Source of the DNA: Streptococcus australis
GTDB taxonomy: Bacteria; Bacillota; Bacilli; Lactobacillales; Streptococcaceae
NCBI RefSeq assembly: GCF_003943615.1
Contig: NZ_RJPZ01000008.1
Location: 23,808-87,807, forward strand
Length of the DNA: 64,000 bases
Direction: 5' to 3'
Part shown: positions 6,775 through 17,500 of the stretch, piece after piece
Position numbering within the stretch: the stretch's first letter is position 1
Layout: each line of letters opens with the position of its first letter
Made by a program: the position numbers and the translations under genes
The notes under the pieces: generated by a model
What the model saw: only the letters and a program-made list of their open reading frames with translations
Told to the model about the DNA's origin: nothing
Database searches by the model: none

Positions 6775-9498
6775 TTGTCTAAGAAAAGATTGTATGAGAT
6801 TGCCAAAGAACTAGGCAAGGAAAGTAAAGAAGTCGTCACACGGGCGAAAGAATTAGGGTTGGAGGTAAAGAGTCACGCTTCTAGTATTGAAGGTGAAGCT
6901 GTTGAGCGTTTGGTGAATAGTTTTGCATCAAAGGCTCCTCAAACTCCTAAAGTGACGGAAGAAAAACAAGTAAAAGTTGCGCCGGTTGCAAAAGAACCCG
7001 TTGCAAAAAATTCAGAAAAAACAACTGAAACAGCTGCAGCACCTGTTGTGAAGCCAAAGAGTCGTAATTTCAAGGCGGAACGTGAAGCCCGTGCGAAAGA
7101 GCAGGCGGAACGTCGTCAACAACAAGGAAATCGACCTAAAAAACAACAAAATGATCGACGGGATGGTGATCGTTTCCAAAACAGAAATGATCGCAAAAAC
7201 CAAAGTAATGACCGTCGAAATCAAGGGGATGATCGTCGTCGCAATCAAGCTGGAAATGGTCAAGGACGTCCAAATCCTGTAAACAGTGCACCCAAGATTG
7301 ATTTCAAAGCTCGTGCTGCAGCATTAAAGGCAGAGCAAAATGCGGAATATGCCCGTGGTAGTGAAGAACGCTACAAGCAAAATCAGGCAGCCAAGGTTGA
7401 ACAAGAACGTCAACAACGTCGCAAGCACGAAGAGGTGGTTGCAACTGAAGTTGTCACTCCTCAACCAAAGGCGGAACCAGTGAAGGCTACGCCAGTAGCG
7501 GCTCCAAGTCCTGCAACAGTTGATACACGTCGGAAGAAACAAGCTAGACCAGACAAGAAGCGTGAAGATTTTGATCGTGAAGAAGATGGTCCAAGAAAAC
7601 AACAAAAGAATCGAAGTAATCAGAATCAAGTGAGAAATCAAAAGAATAGTAACTGGAATAACAACAAAAAGAATAAAAAAGGAAAGAATAACCGCAATGA
7701 GGCTCCAAAACCAGTAACAGAGCGTAAATTCCACGAATTGCCAAGTGAATTGGAGTACACAGATGGAATGACGGTTGCGGAAATCGCAAAACGGATTAAG
7801 CGTGAGCCAGCAGAAATCGTGAAAAAACTCTTCATGATGGGCGTGATGGCGACACAAAACCAATCCTTGGATGGCGATACCATTGAACTCCTTTTGGTAG
7901 ATTATGGAATTGAAGCCAAGAAAAAGGTTGAAGTGGATAATGCGGATATCGAGCGTTTCTTCGTAGAAGATGGCTATTTGAATCCAGATAAATTGGTGGA
8001 GCGTCCACCAGTTGTAACCATCATGGGACACGTTGACCACGGTAAAACAACCCTTTTGGATACCCTTCGTAACTCACGTGTTGCGACAGGAGAAGCCGGT
8101 GGGATCACCCAGCATATCGGTGCCTACCAGATTGAGGAAAATGGCAAGAAGATTACCTTCTTGGATACACCTGGACACGCGGCCTTTACTTCTATGCGTG
8201 CACGTGGTGCCTCTGTTACCGATATTACCATCTTGGTCGTAGCGGCAGATGACGGGGTTATGCCTCAAACTATCGAAGCTATCAACCACTCAAAAGCGGC
8301 TAACGTTCCAATTATCGTTGCCATTAACAAGATTGATAAACCAGGTGCCAACCCAGAACGTGTAATCGGAGAATTGGCAGAACACGGCGTTATGTCAACA
8401 GCTTGGGGTGGAGATTCTGAGTTTGTAGAAATTTCAGCCAAGTTCAACCAAAACATCGATGAGTTGTTGGAAACTGTCCTACTTGTAGCTGAAATCCAAG
8501 AACTCAAGGCAGACCCAACAGTCCGTGCTATTGGTACCGTTATCGAAGCGCGTTTGGATAAAGGAAAAGGTGCGGTTGCAACCCTTTTGGTTCAACAAGG
8601 TACTTTGAATGTTCAAGACCCAATCGTTGTTGGTAATACTTTCGGACGTGTCCGTGCCATGACCAATGACCTTGGACGCCGTGTGAAAGTGGCTGGACCA
8701 TCTACTCCGGTTTCTATTACTGGTTTGAACGAAGCGCCGATGGCAGGTGACCATTTCGCGGTTTATGAAGATGAAAAATCAGCGCGTGCAGCGGGTGAAG
8801 AACGTGCTAAACGTGCTCTTATGAAGCAACGTCAAGCTACACAACGTGTTAGCCTTGAAAACCTTTTTGATACCCTTAAAGCTGGTGAACTCAAGTCTGT
8901 TAACGTCATCATCAAAGCTGACGTACAAGGTTCGGTTGAAGCCCTTGCTGCATCACTTCAAAAGATTGACGTAGAAGGTGTGAAAGTGACTATCGTTCAC
9001 TCAGCAGTTGGTGCTATCAATGAATCTGACGTGACTCTTGCCGAAGCTTCAAATGCCTTTATCATTGGTTTCAACGTACGCCCTACACCACAAGCTCGTC
9101 AACAAGCAGAAGCAGACGATGTAGAAATCCGTCTCCACAGCATTATCTACAAGGTTATCGAAGAGATGGAAGAAGCCATGAAGGGTATGCTTGATCCAGA
9201 ATTTGAAGAGAAAGTGATCGGTGAAGCGATTATCCGTGAAACCTTTAAAGTCTCTAAAGTGGGTACCATCGGTGGATTTATGGTTCTCAGTGGTAAGGTC
9301 ACTCGTGATTCCAAAGTCCGTGTCATTCGTGATGGTGTTGTGATTTATGATGGAGCTCTTGCTAGCTTGAAACATTATAAGGATGATGTCAAAGAAGTGA
9401 CCAACGGTCGCGAAGGTGGATTGATGATCGAAGGCTACAACGATATCAAGACGGATGATACCATCGAAGCTTACATCATGGAAGAAATTAAAAAATAA
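6775..9498 (+). CDS. infB: Translation initiation factor IF-2
   Basis: A 907-residue GTPase that places fMet-tRNA on the 30S subunit and promotes subunit joining. Start is TTG 6775, after GAGGAGGA with good spacing. Residues 1-50 hold the IF2N helical domain; about 60-330 is a disordered Lys/Arg/Gln/Asn-rich linker; the G domain has G1 GHVDHGKTT (about 417-425), G3 DTPGH and G4 NKID; domains II to IV follow. The linker is long but typical for streptococci. Codon use is highly biased from the G domain on, fitting high expression. Confidence 0.98.
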   Translation: MSKKRLYEIAKELGKESKEVVTRAKELGLEVKSHASSIEGEAVERLVNSFASKAPQTPKVTEEKQVKVAPVAKEPVAKNSEKTTETAAAPVVKPKSRNFKAEREARAKEQAERRQQQGNRPKKQQNDRRDGDRFQNRNDRKNQSNDRRNQGDDRRRNQAGNGQGRPNPVNSAPKIDFKARAAALKAEQNAEYARGSEERYKQNQAAKVEQERQQRRKHEEVVATEVVTPQPKAEPVKATPVAAPSPATVDTRRKKQARPDKKREDFDREEDGPRKQQKNRSNQNQVRNQKNSNWNNNKKNKKGKNNRNEAPKPVTERKFHELPSELEYTDGMTVAEIAKRIKREPAEIVKKLFMMGVMATQNQSLDGDTIELLLVDYGIEAKKKVEVDNADIERFFVEDGYLNPDKLVERPPVVTIMGHVDHGKTTLLDTLRNSRVATGEAGGITQHIGAYQIEENGKKITFLDTPGHAAFTSMRARGASVTDITILVVAADDGVMPQTIEAINHSKAANVPIIVAINKIDKPGANPERVIGELAEHGVMSTAWGGDSEFVEISAKFNQNIDELLETVLLVAEIQELKADPTVRAIGTVIEARLDKGKGAVATLLVQQGTLNVQDPIVVGNTFGRVRAMTNDLGRRVKVAGPSTPVSITGLNEAPMAGDHFAVYEDEKSARAAGEERAKRALMKQRQATQRVSLENLFDTLKAGELKSVNVIIKADVQGSVEALAASLQKIDVEGVKVTIVHSAVGAINESDVTLAEASNAFIIGFNVRPTPQARQQAEADDVEIRLHSIIYKVIEEMEEAMKGMLDPEFEEKVIGEAIIRETFKVSKVGTIGGFMVLSGKVTRDSKVRVIRDGVVIYDGALASLKHYKDDVKEVTNGREGGLMIEGYNDIKTDDTIEAYIMEEIKK

Positions 9499-9507
9499 AC
9501 TGTTAAT

Positions 9508-9544
9508 TAGGAAAGAAGAGAAGAATTCTCCCATTTCCTAGTTT
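9508..9544 (+). terminator. Hairpin between infB and rbfA, possible partial terminator
   Basis: Outer stem TAGGAAA (9508-9514) with TTTCCTA (9534-9540), inner stem GAGAA/TTCTC, then GTTTT. The T run is short, so read-through into rbfA is expected; it may be a processing or attenuation site. Confidence 0.5.
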
Positions 9545-9570
9545 TAAAAACAGATCAGAAAGGAGTTCCT

Positions 9571-9921
9571 ATGGCAAGTCATTTTCGGACAGACCGAGTA
9601 GGGATGGAAATCAAGCGGGAAGTCAACGAAATTTTGCAAAAGAAAGTTCGTGACCCGCGTGTTCAAGGTGTCACCATTACGGATGTTCAAATGCTAGGCG
9701 ATTTGTCTATGGCTAAGGTCTACTATTCGATTATGAGTGACCTGGCTTCAGATAATCAGAAGGCTCAGACAGGGCTGGAAAAAGCAACAGGAACCATCAA
9801 GCGCGAATTAGGTCGGAATTTAAAACTGTATAAAATTCCAGATTTAACCTTTGTCAAAGATGAATCCATTGAATATGGAAACAAAATTGATCAAATGTTA
9901 CGAGAGCTTGATAAAAAATAA
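9571..9921 (+). CDS. rbfA: 30S ribosome-binding factor RbfA
   Basis: A 116-residue KH-fold protein needed for late 16S processing and 30S maturation, with typical N-terminal [13 protein letters not shown] and the [12 protein letters not shown] strand region (about 28-39). Ribosome site AAAGGAG lies 8 nt before ATG. Last gene of the rimP-infB operon, followed by a strong terminator. Confidence 0.96.
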   Translation: MASHFRTDRVGMEIKREVNEILQKKVRDPRVQGVTITDVQMLGDLSMAKVYYSIMSDLASDNQKAQTGLEKATGTIKRELGRNLKLYKIPDLTFVKDESIEYGNKIDQMLRELDKK

Positions 9922-9929
9922 TAAACAAA

Positions 9930-9962
9930 ACGATAGATTCTGTAGAGTCTATCGTTTTTTTT
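9930..9962 (+). terminator. Intrinsic terminator of the rimP-rbfA operon
   Basis: ACGATAGA (9930-9937) pairs with TCTATCGT (9948-9955), with extra inner pairs, then eight or more T. Confidence 0.9.
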
Positions 9963-10066
9963 ATGGAAAAATTCAGAAGAAATTTCAAAAAAAACTTGTG
10001 TCCAAGTGGTGGATGTTTTAAAATAGAGTGAGTAAACTTTTATCGAATGATGATGGAGGAAAAGGA

Positions 10067-11698
10067 ATGTCCATTGATTGGCAGAACATTTTATTTAACT
10101 TCTTAGGTGGTTTGGGACTATTTTTATATAGTATTAAAACCATGGGTGATGGCTTGCAACAGGCTGCAGGGGACCGCCTTCGCTACTATATCGACAAATA
10201 TACCAGCAATCCATTTTTAGGAGTGCTCGTAGGGATTGTCGTTACTGCCCTTATCCAATCTAGTACAGGGGTAACTGTCATTACGGTTGGATTGGTAAGT
10301 GCAGGCCTCTTAACGCTACGCCAAGCAATTGGAATCATCATGGGGGCAAATATCGGGACAACCGTCACTTCCTTTATCATCGGTTTTAAGTTAGGAACTT
10401 ATGCCTTGCCGATTATGTTTGTCGGTACCGTCTGTCTCTTCTTTACCAAGAACCGGATAGCCAACAATATTGGTCGGATCTTATTTGGGGTTGGGGGAAT
10501 CTTTTACGCCTTGAACCTCATCAGCGCAGGAATGAGTCCTTTGAAAGACTTGCCAGAGTTCAGCCAATACATGGTGACTCTTGGGAAAAATCCAATCCTC
10601 GGAGTTCTCGCAGGAGCGATTATCACAGTCTTGATTCAGGCTTCTTCTGCAACCATTGGGATTCTGCAAGGTCTCTACTCAGGTGGTTTTTTAGATCTTA
10701 AGGGAGCTCTGCCAATTTTGTTTGGGGATAACATCGGAACTACCCTCACCGTGATCATTGCTGCTATGGGGGCCAATATTTCTGCCAAACGGGTTGCGGC
10801 GACCCACGTCTTATTTAATGTCATCGGGACCGTTCTTTGTATTATATTATTGGGACCATTTACCAGCATGATTGAGTTCTTCCAAGCTCAGTTACATCTC
10901 TCACCAGAGATGACTATTGCCTTTTCACATGGTGCATTTAATGTGACCAACACCATCGTTCAATTCCCATTCATCGGGGCTTTGGCTTACTTTGTAACCA
11001 AACTGATCCCTGGTGAGGATGAAGTTGTCAAATATGAGCCACTCTATTTGGATGAGAATCTGATTACGCAAGCTCCTTCAATTGCCTTGGGAAATGCAAA
11101 AAAAGAACTCTTGCACTTGGGAACATATGCTGAAAAGAGTTTCGACTTGGCCTATCGCTATATTGTAAATCAAGAAGAAAAACTAGCTGAAAAAGGCCAT
11201 AAAACGGAAGAAGCGATTAATACCATCGATGACCAGTTGACCAAATACTTGATCCGCTTGTCTAGTGAAGCTCTGAGTCCAAAAGAAAGCGAATCCTTGA
11301 CCAATATTTTGGATTCGTCTCGTGATTTAGAGCGGATTGGAGACCACGCGGAAGCTTTGATCAACCTGACGGACTACCTCATTCGGAAGAAAGTTGTGTT
11401 TTCTGACAATGCCTTGGCTGAATTAGAAGATATCTACCAACAAACTGCGACTTTTGTTAAAGATGCGCTTAGAAGTGTAGAAGAAGATAACCAAGAGTTG
11501 GCGGCAGAGTTGGAACAGCGCCATCAGGCCATTGAAAAACTCGAAAAGAAATTGCGGAAGACTCATATTTCTCGTCTGAACAAGGGCGAGTGTACACCTC
11601 AAGCAGGTGTCAACTTTATTGATATCATCTCTCACTATACACGTGTTGCAGACCATGCCATGAATTTAGCAGAGAAGGTGCAATTGGAGCAGATCTAA
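10067..11698 (+). CDS. Na/Pi cotransporter family protein (NptA/PhoU-like)
   Basis: A 543-residue membrane protein. The N-terminal two thirds (about 1-320) holds two inverted Na/Pi cotransporter repeats, each with a QSS motif (ALIQSSTGVT and VLIQASSATIG) and GANIGTT or GDNIGTT. Residues about 350-540 form a cytoplasmic PhoU-like helical domain with RIGDHAE and RVADHAM. It should import phosphate or a related anion with sodium. I start at ATG 10067 because GGAGGAAAAGG precedes it; a GTG at 10028 is less likely. It is a single gene with its own terminator. Confidence 0.9.
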   Translation: MSIDWQNILFNFLGGLGLFLYSIKTMGDGLQQAAGDRLRYYIDKYTSNPFLGVLVGIVVTALIQSSTGVTVITVGLVSAGLLTLRQAIGIIMGANIGTTVTSFIIGFKLGTYALPIMFVGTVCLFFTKNRIANNIGRILFGVGGIFYALNLISAGMSPLKDLPEFSQYMVTLGKNPILGVLAGAIITVLIQASSATIGILQGLYSGGFLDLKGALPILFGDNIGTTLTVIIAAMGANISAKRVAATHVLFNVIGTVLCIILLGPFTSMIEFFQAQLHLSPEMTIAFSHGAFNVTNTIVQFPFIGALAYFVTKLIPGEDEVVKYEPLYLDENLITQAPSIALGNAKKELLHLGTYAEKSFDLAYRYIVNQEEKLAEKGHKTEEAINTIDDQLTKYLIRLSSEALSPKESESLTNILDSSRDLERIGDHAEALINLTDYLIRKKVVFSDNALAELEDIYQQTATFVKDALRSVEEDNQELAAELEQRHQAIEKLEKKLRKTHISRLNKGECTPQAGVNFIDIISHYTRVADHAMNLAEKVQLEQI

Positions 11699-11704
11699 AA
11701 AAGC

Positions 11705-11737
11705 AAAAAATCCAGTTCTTTGAAACTGGATTTTTTA
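11705..11737 (+). terminator. Intrinsic terminator after the Na/Pi transporter gene
   Basis: AAATCCAGTT pairs with AACTGGATTT around a short loop, followed by six T. Confidence 0.9.
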
Positions 11738-11773
11738 TCTCATTTATAAAGAATGTTAATATATTTAAATAAA

Positions 11774-11789
11774 ATAGGTCTAGACCATT
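11774..11789 (+). promoter_or_regulatory. NagR-type (dre) operator before nagA
   Basis: A perfect 10-bp palindrome GGTCTAGACC (11777-11786) in the context A-TA-GGTCTAGACC-AT-T. It matches the core of the DasR/NagR GntR-family site, and its right end overlaps the -35 box, so binding should block transcription until glucosamine-6-phosphate is present. Confidence 0.75.
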
Positions 11790-11816
11790 TACAAATACAG
11801 TACAAAGGATTATAAT
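11788..11816 (+). promoter_or_regulatory. Sigma-A promoter of nagA
   Basis: TTTACA (11788-11793), 17-nt spacer, TATAAT (11811-11816). The GTG at 11817 directly after the -10 box cannot be the translation start. Confidence 0.85.
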
Positions 11817-11855
11817 GTGTATGAATATATCGGTAGAAAAAGAAAGGAAATCACC

Positions 11856-13007
11856 ATGACAACTTATATACAAGCAGATCAATTCTTTTATCCCCATGGC
11901 ATTCGTAAGGGAGGATATCTAGAAATTGTCGATGGCAAATTTGGGAAACATGTAGATCAGCTACCAGAGGGAGCTACTGTTTTGGACTATACAGGCTATA
12001 GTATTGCTCCTGGTTTGGTCGATACGCACATCCATGGATTTGGTGGAGTTGATGTTATGGACAACAACATCGAGGGAACCCTTCATACTATGAGTGAGGG
12101 GCTCTTGAGCACAGGGGTCACTAGCTTTTTGCCAACAACCTTGACCTCTTCTTATGAGCAATTATTAGCAGTCACTGAAAACATTGGAGCACGCTACCAA
12201 GAAGCATCTGGTGCTAAGATTCGTGGTATTTACTTTGAAGGACCTTACTTTACAGAGAAGTACAAAGGGGCACAAAATCCAGCCTACATGAAAGATCCTC
12301 GAATGGATGAATTCCGTGCATGGCAAAAAGCAGCCAACGGCTTGCTCAATAAAATTGCCCTTGCCCCTGAGCGAGATGGTGTAGAAGACTTTGTCCGTAC
12401 AGTGACAGGAGAAGGGGTAACGGTTGCCCTTGGTCACTCCAATGCAACCTTTGACGAAGCCAAAAAAGCAGTGGATGCTGGGGCTAGTGTCTGGGTACAT
12501 GCCTATAACGGAATGCGCGGTTTGACGCACCGTGAATTGGGAATGGTTGGGGCTATGTACCAACTTCCTCATACCTATGCAGAGTTAATCTGTGATGGCC
12601 ATCACGTTGATCCAAAAGCCTGCGACATCCTTCTCAAACAAAAAGGAGTGGAAAATATTGCCTTGATCACCGACTGTATGACAGCTGGTGGCTTGGAAGA
12701 TGGCGACTATATGTTGGGTGAATTCCCTGTTGTCGTAGAAAATGGAACAGCCCGTTTGAAATCGACAGGGAACCTGGCTGGTTCAATCTTGAAGCTTAAA
12801 GATGGATTGAAGAATGTTGTTGAGTGGGGCATTGCCAATCCTCATGAAGCGGTCATGATGGCGAGTCTCAACCCTGCTAAATCTGTCCATATTGATGATG
12901 TCTGTGGCCAAATCCGTGAAGGGTATGACGCTGACTTTATTGTATTGGATAAAGATTTAGAGTTGGTAGCAACCTTCTTGGATGGCCAAAAACGATTTGA
13001 AGCTTAA
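11856..13007 (+). CDS. nagA: N-acetylglucosamine-6-phosphate deacetylase
   Basis: A 383-residue amidohydrolase that removes acetate from GlcNAc-6-P, giving GlcN-6-P for NagB or wall synthesis. Metal and substrate motifs seen: DTHIHGFGG (about 54-62), the active-site region EGPYF, ALGHSNAT, and TDCMTAGG with the catalytic Asp. Start ATG 11856 follows AAAGGAAA; upstream GTG 11817 abuts the -10 box. The NagR-type palindrome in the promoter indicates induction by amino sugars. Single gene. Confidence 0.95.
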   Translation: MTTYIQADQFFYPHGIRKGGYLEIVDGKFGKHVDQLPEGATVLDYTGYSIAPGLVDTHIHGFGGVDVMDNNIEGTLHTMSEGLLSTGVTSFLPTTLTSSYEQLLAVTENIGARYQEASGAKIRGIYFEGPYFTEKYKGAQNPAYMKDPRMDEFRAWQKAANGLLNKIALAPERDGVEDFVRTVTGEGVTVALGHSNATFDEAKKAVDAGASVWVHAYNGMRGLTHRELGMVGAMYQLPHTYAELICDGHHVDPKACDILLKQKGVENIALITDCMTAGGLEDGDYMLGEFPVVVENGTARLKSTGNLAGSILKLKDGLKNVVEWGIANPHEAVMMASLNPAKSVHIDDVCGQIREGYDADFIVLDKDLELVATFLDGQKRFEA

Positions 13008-13071
13008 TGGTGAAAAAGAGGTTCAACTACGAATCTCTTGCTATCGCCAAACTAAAAATTGAATTTCTTCT

Positions 13072-13099
13072 ATAAGCTGGGATGAGAGTCTCAGCTTAT
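13072..13099 (+). terminator. Weak hairpin after nagA
   Basis: ATAAGCTG (13072-13079) pairs with CAGCTTAT (13092-13099), followed by only a few T. Probably a weak terminator; the 64 nt before it and the 27 nt after it hold nothing else I recognise. Confidence 0.4.
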
Positions 13100-13126
13100 T
13101 TGGATTGGATTCCCTGATCTAGCCAT

Positions 13127-13156
13127 TTGTCTCTTTGCTCCGATACATGGTATAAT
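13127..13156 (+). promoter_or_regulatory. Promoter for the DUF3188-like gene and aldo/keto reductase
   Basis: TTGTCT (13127-13132), 18-nt spacer, extended -10 TGG-TATAAT (TATAAT 13151-13156). Confidence 0.7.
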
Positions 13157-13184
13157 GAAAGTAATTGAATCGCGAGGTAGTTTT

Positions 13185-13412
13185 ATGAATAAGATAAACG
13201 TACGTTTTTTATTGATGGGCTTGTTTTTCTTTATCTACGGTATGTTGCGCCGTAGTCCCGTCATCCTAGTGGCAGGTAGTGCCTTTTTACTCTATGCCTT
13301 TTTTAGTAAATCGATGGTGCAACCGAAGGAAAATATCTTTAAGCCAAAATTGCGCTTGAATGCGAAGACTTCTAAGTCTGGTGAAAAAACAAAGGAAAGT
13401 AACGGGAAATAA
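13185..13412 (+). CDS. Small membrane protein, DUF3188-like
   Basis: A 75-residue protein with two hydrophobic segments (about 6-20 and 24-40) separated by an RRSP turn, then a basic soluble tail. Start is ATG 13185 after GAGGTAG; an ATG at 13155 falls inside the -10 box. It ends 1 nt before the aldo/keto reductase gene, so the two are cotranscribed. It resembles short streptococcal proteins annotated as DUF3188; function unknown. Confidence 0.75.
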   Translation: MNKINVRFLLMGLFFFIYGMLRRSPVILVAGSAFLLYAFFSKSMVQPKENIFKPKLRLNAKTSKSGEKTKESNGK

Positions 13413-13413
13413 G

Positions 13414-14256
13414 ATGAAGAGCTACAAACTAAATGACGGACGCCACATTCCTGTACTAGGTTTTGGTACTTGGAAGGCGAAAGATGGCGAGGAAGCTTAT
13501 CAAGCAGTAAAAGCAGCCTTAGAAGCGGGCTATCGCCATATTGATACGGCAGCCATCTATCAAAATGAAGAAAGCGTCGGAAAGGCTATCAAAGATAGTG
13601 GTATTCCAAGAGAAGAGCTTTTTGTAACGACCAAGTTGTGGAATAATCGTCACACCTATGAGGATGCTGTTAATGGCCTAGAAGAATCTTTGCACAAATT
13701 GGGACTAGATTATATCGATTTGTACCTCATCCACTGGCCAAATCCTGTGACTCATCGAGAAAATGAGGCCTGGAAAGAACGGAATCGTGAGGTTTGGAGA
13801 GCCATGGAAGATATGCAGGCAGTGGGTAAAATTCGCTCGATTGGCGTGAGTAACTTTTTGCCTCATCACCTAGATGCTTTGTTTGAGAGTGCCAAAGTTC
13901 TTCCAGCAGTCAATCAGATCCGCTTGGCGCCTGGAGTTTATCAAGAGGAAGTAGTCCGTTATTGCCGTGATAAAGGAATTTTATTGGAGGCATGGGGTCC
14001 ATTTGGTCAAGGAGAGCTTTTTCAAAATGAGACAGTTCTTGCATTGGCTAAAAAATATAGCGTTACTCCAGCCCAGCTTCTTTTAGCTTGGAGTTTAGCA
14101 GAAGAATTTTTACCTTTGCCTAAATCAGTGACTCCTGAACGCATTGCAAGTAATCTGCAATGCACTACAATCGAATTGGCTCTAGAAGACTGTGAGCTCC
14201 TTCGGAAGATCCCAGTAGAAGCGGGAGCGCCAGATCCAGATACCAAAGACTTTTAA
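13414..14256 (+). CDS. Aldo/keto reductase (2,5-diketogluconate reductase-like)
   Basis: A 280-residue NADPH-dependent oxidoreductase with the TIM-barrel AKR fold. The catalytic tetrad is visible: Asp in RHIDTA, Tyr in AAIYQNE (about 44-55), Lys in TTKLW, His in LIHWP. The C-terminal PLPKSVTPERIASN segment binds the cofactor phosphate. Start ATG 13414 is 1 nt after the previous stop. The in vivo carbonyl substrate is unknown; detoxification of aldehydes such as methylglyoxal is a common role. Confidence 0.93.
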   Translation: MKSYKLNDGRHIPVLGFGTWKAKDGEEAYQAVKAALEAGYRHIDTAAIYQNEESVGKAIKDSGIPREELFVTTKLWNNRHTYEDAVNGLEESLHKLGLDYIDLYLIHWPNPVTHRENEAWKERNREVWRAMEDMQAVGKIRSIGVSNFLPHHLDALFESAKVLPAVNQIRLAPGVYQEEVVRYCRDKGILLEAWGPFGQGELFQNETVLALAKKYSVTPAQLLLAWSLAEEFLPLPKSVTPERIASNLQCTTIELALEDCELLRKIPVEAGAPDPDTKDF

Positions 14257-14283
14257 GATAGTAAGTTAGTTGATTTATAAAAG

Positions 14284-14314
14284 ACAGTGAGAGTTTGCTC
14301 TCGCTGTTTTTTTG
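14284..14314 (+). terminator. Intrinsic terminator after the aldo/keto reductase gene
   Basis: ACAGTGAGAG pairs with CTCTCGCTGT around TTTG, then seven T. Confidence 0.9.
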
Positions 14315-14513
14315 TGCAATGAGATAAAAAACGGACGATTAGTTTTAGTTTTCTAATTATTCGAATCGCAAAACCACTAAAAACAAACAAAAAAACAACT
14401 AATTAAAGATATTGTTCGGAAATATTACAATTTGATAACAAAGTTAATGTTGAGTGAATTTTCTGAAAAATTAGGAGTATAATAAGAATAATTTAGTATA
14501 TAGGGGGAATTTT
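14315..14513 (+). promoter_or_regulatory. A+T-rich upstream region of the surface protease
   Basis: This stretch is very A+T rich with no reading frame. A good -10 TATAAT is at 14478-14483 without a clear -35, and a GGGGGA ribosome site precedes ATG 14514. The isolated -10 suggests an activator or a curved-DNA upstream element. Confidence 0.5.
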
Positions 14514-17500
14514 ATGAGTAAACAGCGTTTCTCATTGAGAAAATATAAATTTGGTGTTGCATCGGTGCTGTTAGGATCGGTTCTTGTCTTTGGAGCAGGG
14601 AATGTAAGTGCGAATGAAACAAAACAACCAGAGACTGCAGTAGTTGCATCTGCAGAAGCAAATCCAGCGTTGCCAACTCCTGTAAGTGATCAGGCAAATG
14701 AGCAGATTAGAGACTCAGTAGTTGAAAATGGTAAAGTTGTTGACGAACCAGCCTCTTCAGAAAAAGGGGCAACAAGTCCATCTGTCGAATCAGGTAGCCA
14801 AGTAGTTGCCCAGGAAGCAAAAACAGAGGATAAAGCTACTGAAAAGCAAGTAGAAGCTGTAACTAAAATTGAGGCTAAACCTGCAGAAAAAGCAAGTGAG
14901 GGACAGGAAAAAACAGAAGTTAAACCCTCTTCAACAGAGGAGAAGGCTGAGGCTAAACCTGCAACAGAAGCAAGAGCTGAAAAGAAAGCTGAAGACAAAC
15001 CATTCAGTATCAGCAGCAATACGATGATTAATGTGCCTCAAACTTGGGAAAAAGGCTACAAGGGTGAAGGGACTGTTGTTGCAGTCATTGACTCTGGTTT
15101 AGATGTCTACCATGAAGTATTGCGGATTTCAGACCCGACAAAAGGGAAGTTCAAAAATCAAACAGAATTAGAAGCTGCAAAAAAAGCAGCGGGAATTGAT
15201 TACGGAAAATGGTACAACGATAAGGTCGTCTTTGCTTATGATTATATGGATGGAGATGACAATATTAAAGAAAAAGACCATGATTCACATGGTATGCACG
15301 TAACAGGGATCGCGACTGGGAACCCTAACAAAAAAGCTGGGGATGGCAACTATGTATACGGAGTTGCTCCAGAAGCCCAAGTGATGTTTATGCGAGTCTT
15401 CTCTGATCGTAGTGGATCAACCAGTGATGTTGTCTATGTGAAAGCAATTGATGACGCAGTTGCATTGGGAGCTGATGTCATTAACATGAGTTTAGGATCT
15501 GCGACAGGTTCTACAGTGAATGCTAGTCCCGCCGTCCGGGAAGCCATCCAGCGAGCACGAGCAAAAGGGGTTAGCGTCATTATCGCGGCAGGAAATAGCA
15601 ATACCTATGGATACGGTTATGACAACCCAAGTGCTGACAATCCTGATTACGGTGTCGTGGGCAGTCCTTCAACTGTAGAAGAGTCTATTTCGGTTGCCTC
15701 AGTAAATGACTCGGTTGTAACAGAAGAAGTCTTTACAGTTCGTGGTTTGGAAGAAAATGCTGACTTGGACAAAGGGAAATTCACCTATACAGCAGCTGAA
15801 ACAGATGTCAATTTCGAAAATGGGAAAGAATATGACTATGTGGATGCTGGCTTGGGACGTGAGAGTGATTTAGAAACTCTCGATTTGACTGGTAAAGTCG
15901 CCCTCATCAAACGTGGTGAGATCACCTTCTCGGATAAGGTCGCTAATGTCTATAAAAAGGGAGCAATTGGAGCCCTTATTTACAACAGTGTCGAAGGCGC
16001 GAGTGTCAAAATGGGCCTCGGAGGGGATGCGAGAAAGATCCCTGCTGTTTTCATTTCTAAGCGCTATGGAGAAGCGATTAAAGGCAAAGACTACAAGATA
16101 GTCTTTGATGGTAGCCTGGATAACCGTCCAAACCCTGATGCAGGGAAGATATCCGAATTCTCTAGTTGGGGAGTTTCAACGGATGGCCAATTAAAACCGG
16201 ATGTCACAGCACCTGGTGGATCGATCTTTTCATCTCTAAATGACAATAGCTATGGTAGTATGAGCGGAACCAGTATGGCCTCCCCTCATGTAGCTGGAGT
16301 ATCGGCTTTGGTGAAGGAATACCTCCAAGCTCACCATCCAGAACTTTCACCAGAGAAGCTATCTGCAACGGTTAAGGCCTTGATCATGTCAACCGCAAAA
16401 CCGCACTTCAACAAAGAAACGGGCGCCTACACTTCGGTACGTCAACAAGGGGCGGGGATTGTGGATACTGCTGCAGCGGTTTCAACAGACCTGTATGTAA
16501 CGAATGAAGATGCTTACCCAAGCGTCACACTTGGCAATGTCGAGGACCGTTTTAGTTTTGATGTAACCGTTCATAATATTTCTGATACTGACAGAGAGTT
16601 GAAGATGATTGTGAATACTACTACTGACGATGTAAAAGACGATCACTTTACCTTGAAGCCACGGAAATTAACAGAGACGGTATGGCCAAATGTAACCGTA
16701 AAAGCTCATAGTAGTCAGACAGTGACGGTGACTGTCGATGCGTCTAAGTTTGCAGAAGAATTGACTAAATTGATGCCGAACGGTTACTTCCTAGAAGGAT
16801 TTGTCCGCTTTGTGGATCCAGCAGATGACGGCGATGTGGTTAGCATTCCATTTATGGGCTTCCGTGGTTCTTTCCAAAATATCCCTGCTGTTGAAAAACC
16901 AATCTACAACTTGGTAAGAGAAGGAAAATCAGGATTCTACTATGATGTTCCAGAAACCAAACACGTGCCATCAAATGCGAATGTAACATCCTTAGTCTCT
17001 AACGCTAACGACGTGCTCTATTCGACTGCTAAGAAGAAAACAGCAGAACGAAGCCCAATCGTTCTTGGGACAGTAGAAACTCCAGAAGGTTTGAATGTCC
17101 TCCATTTAGATGCGGATGGCAATGTACGTCTGGCTATTTCTCCAGATGGAGATGGAAACAAAGATTACGTGCAGTACCGTGCTGTAGTCTTGCGAAACCT
17201 AAAAAAAATGAAAGCAGCTGTCTACAAGGCGGATAATCAAGCATTTGCTCAGCCAGTTTGGACAAGTACAGGAACTTTCTCTGCTCGTAAGAATTACTTT
17301 GACGGACGTGGGAAACAATCTTATCTAGTCGACAACACGGCTTGGGAAGGAACTGATGCCAAGGGTGAAAAGGTGGCGGATGGTCACTATGTCTATGAGG
17401 TTCGTTATACACCAGCAGTTCCAGGAGCAGACGAGCAAGTTGTTCGCTTTAACCTCCAAATTGATACCCAAAACCCAGTCTTGACTTCAGGTTACACAAC

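Noticed and set aside
7080..7720. Repeat-rich part of infB as a possible tandem-repeat locus
   Set aside because: The Arg/Asn/Gln runs are irregular low-complexity coding sequence typical of the streptococcal IF-2 linker.
7324..8040. Long reverse frame of 238 codons inside infB
   Set aside because: It lies opposite the IF-2 linker and G domain, has no ribosome site or domain, and reflects codon bias of infB.
13155..13184. ATG 13155 as the DUF3188-like start
   Set aside because: It overlaps the -10 box TATAAT (13151-13156); ATG 13185 has the ribosome site.
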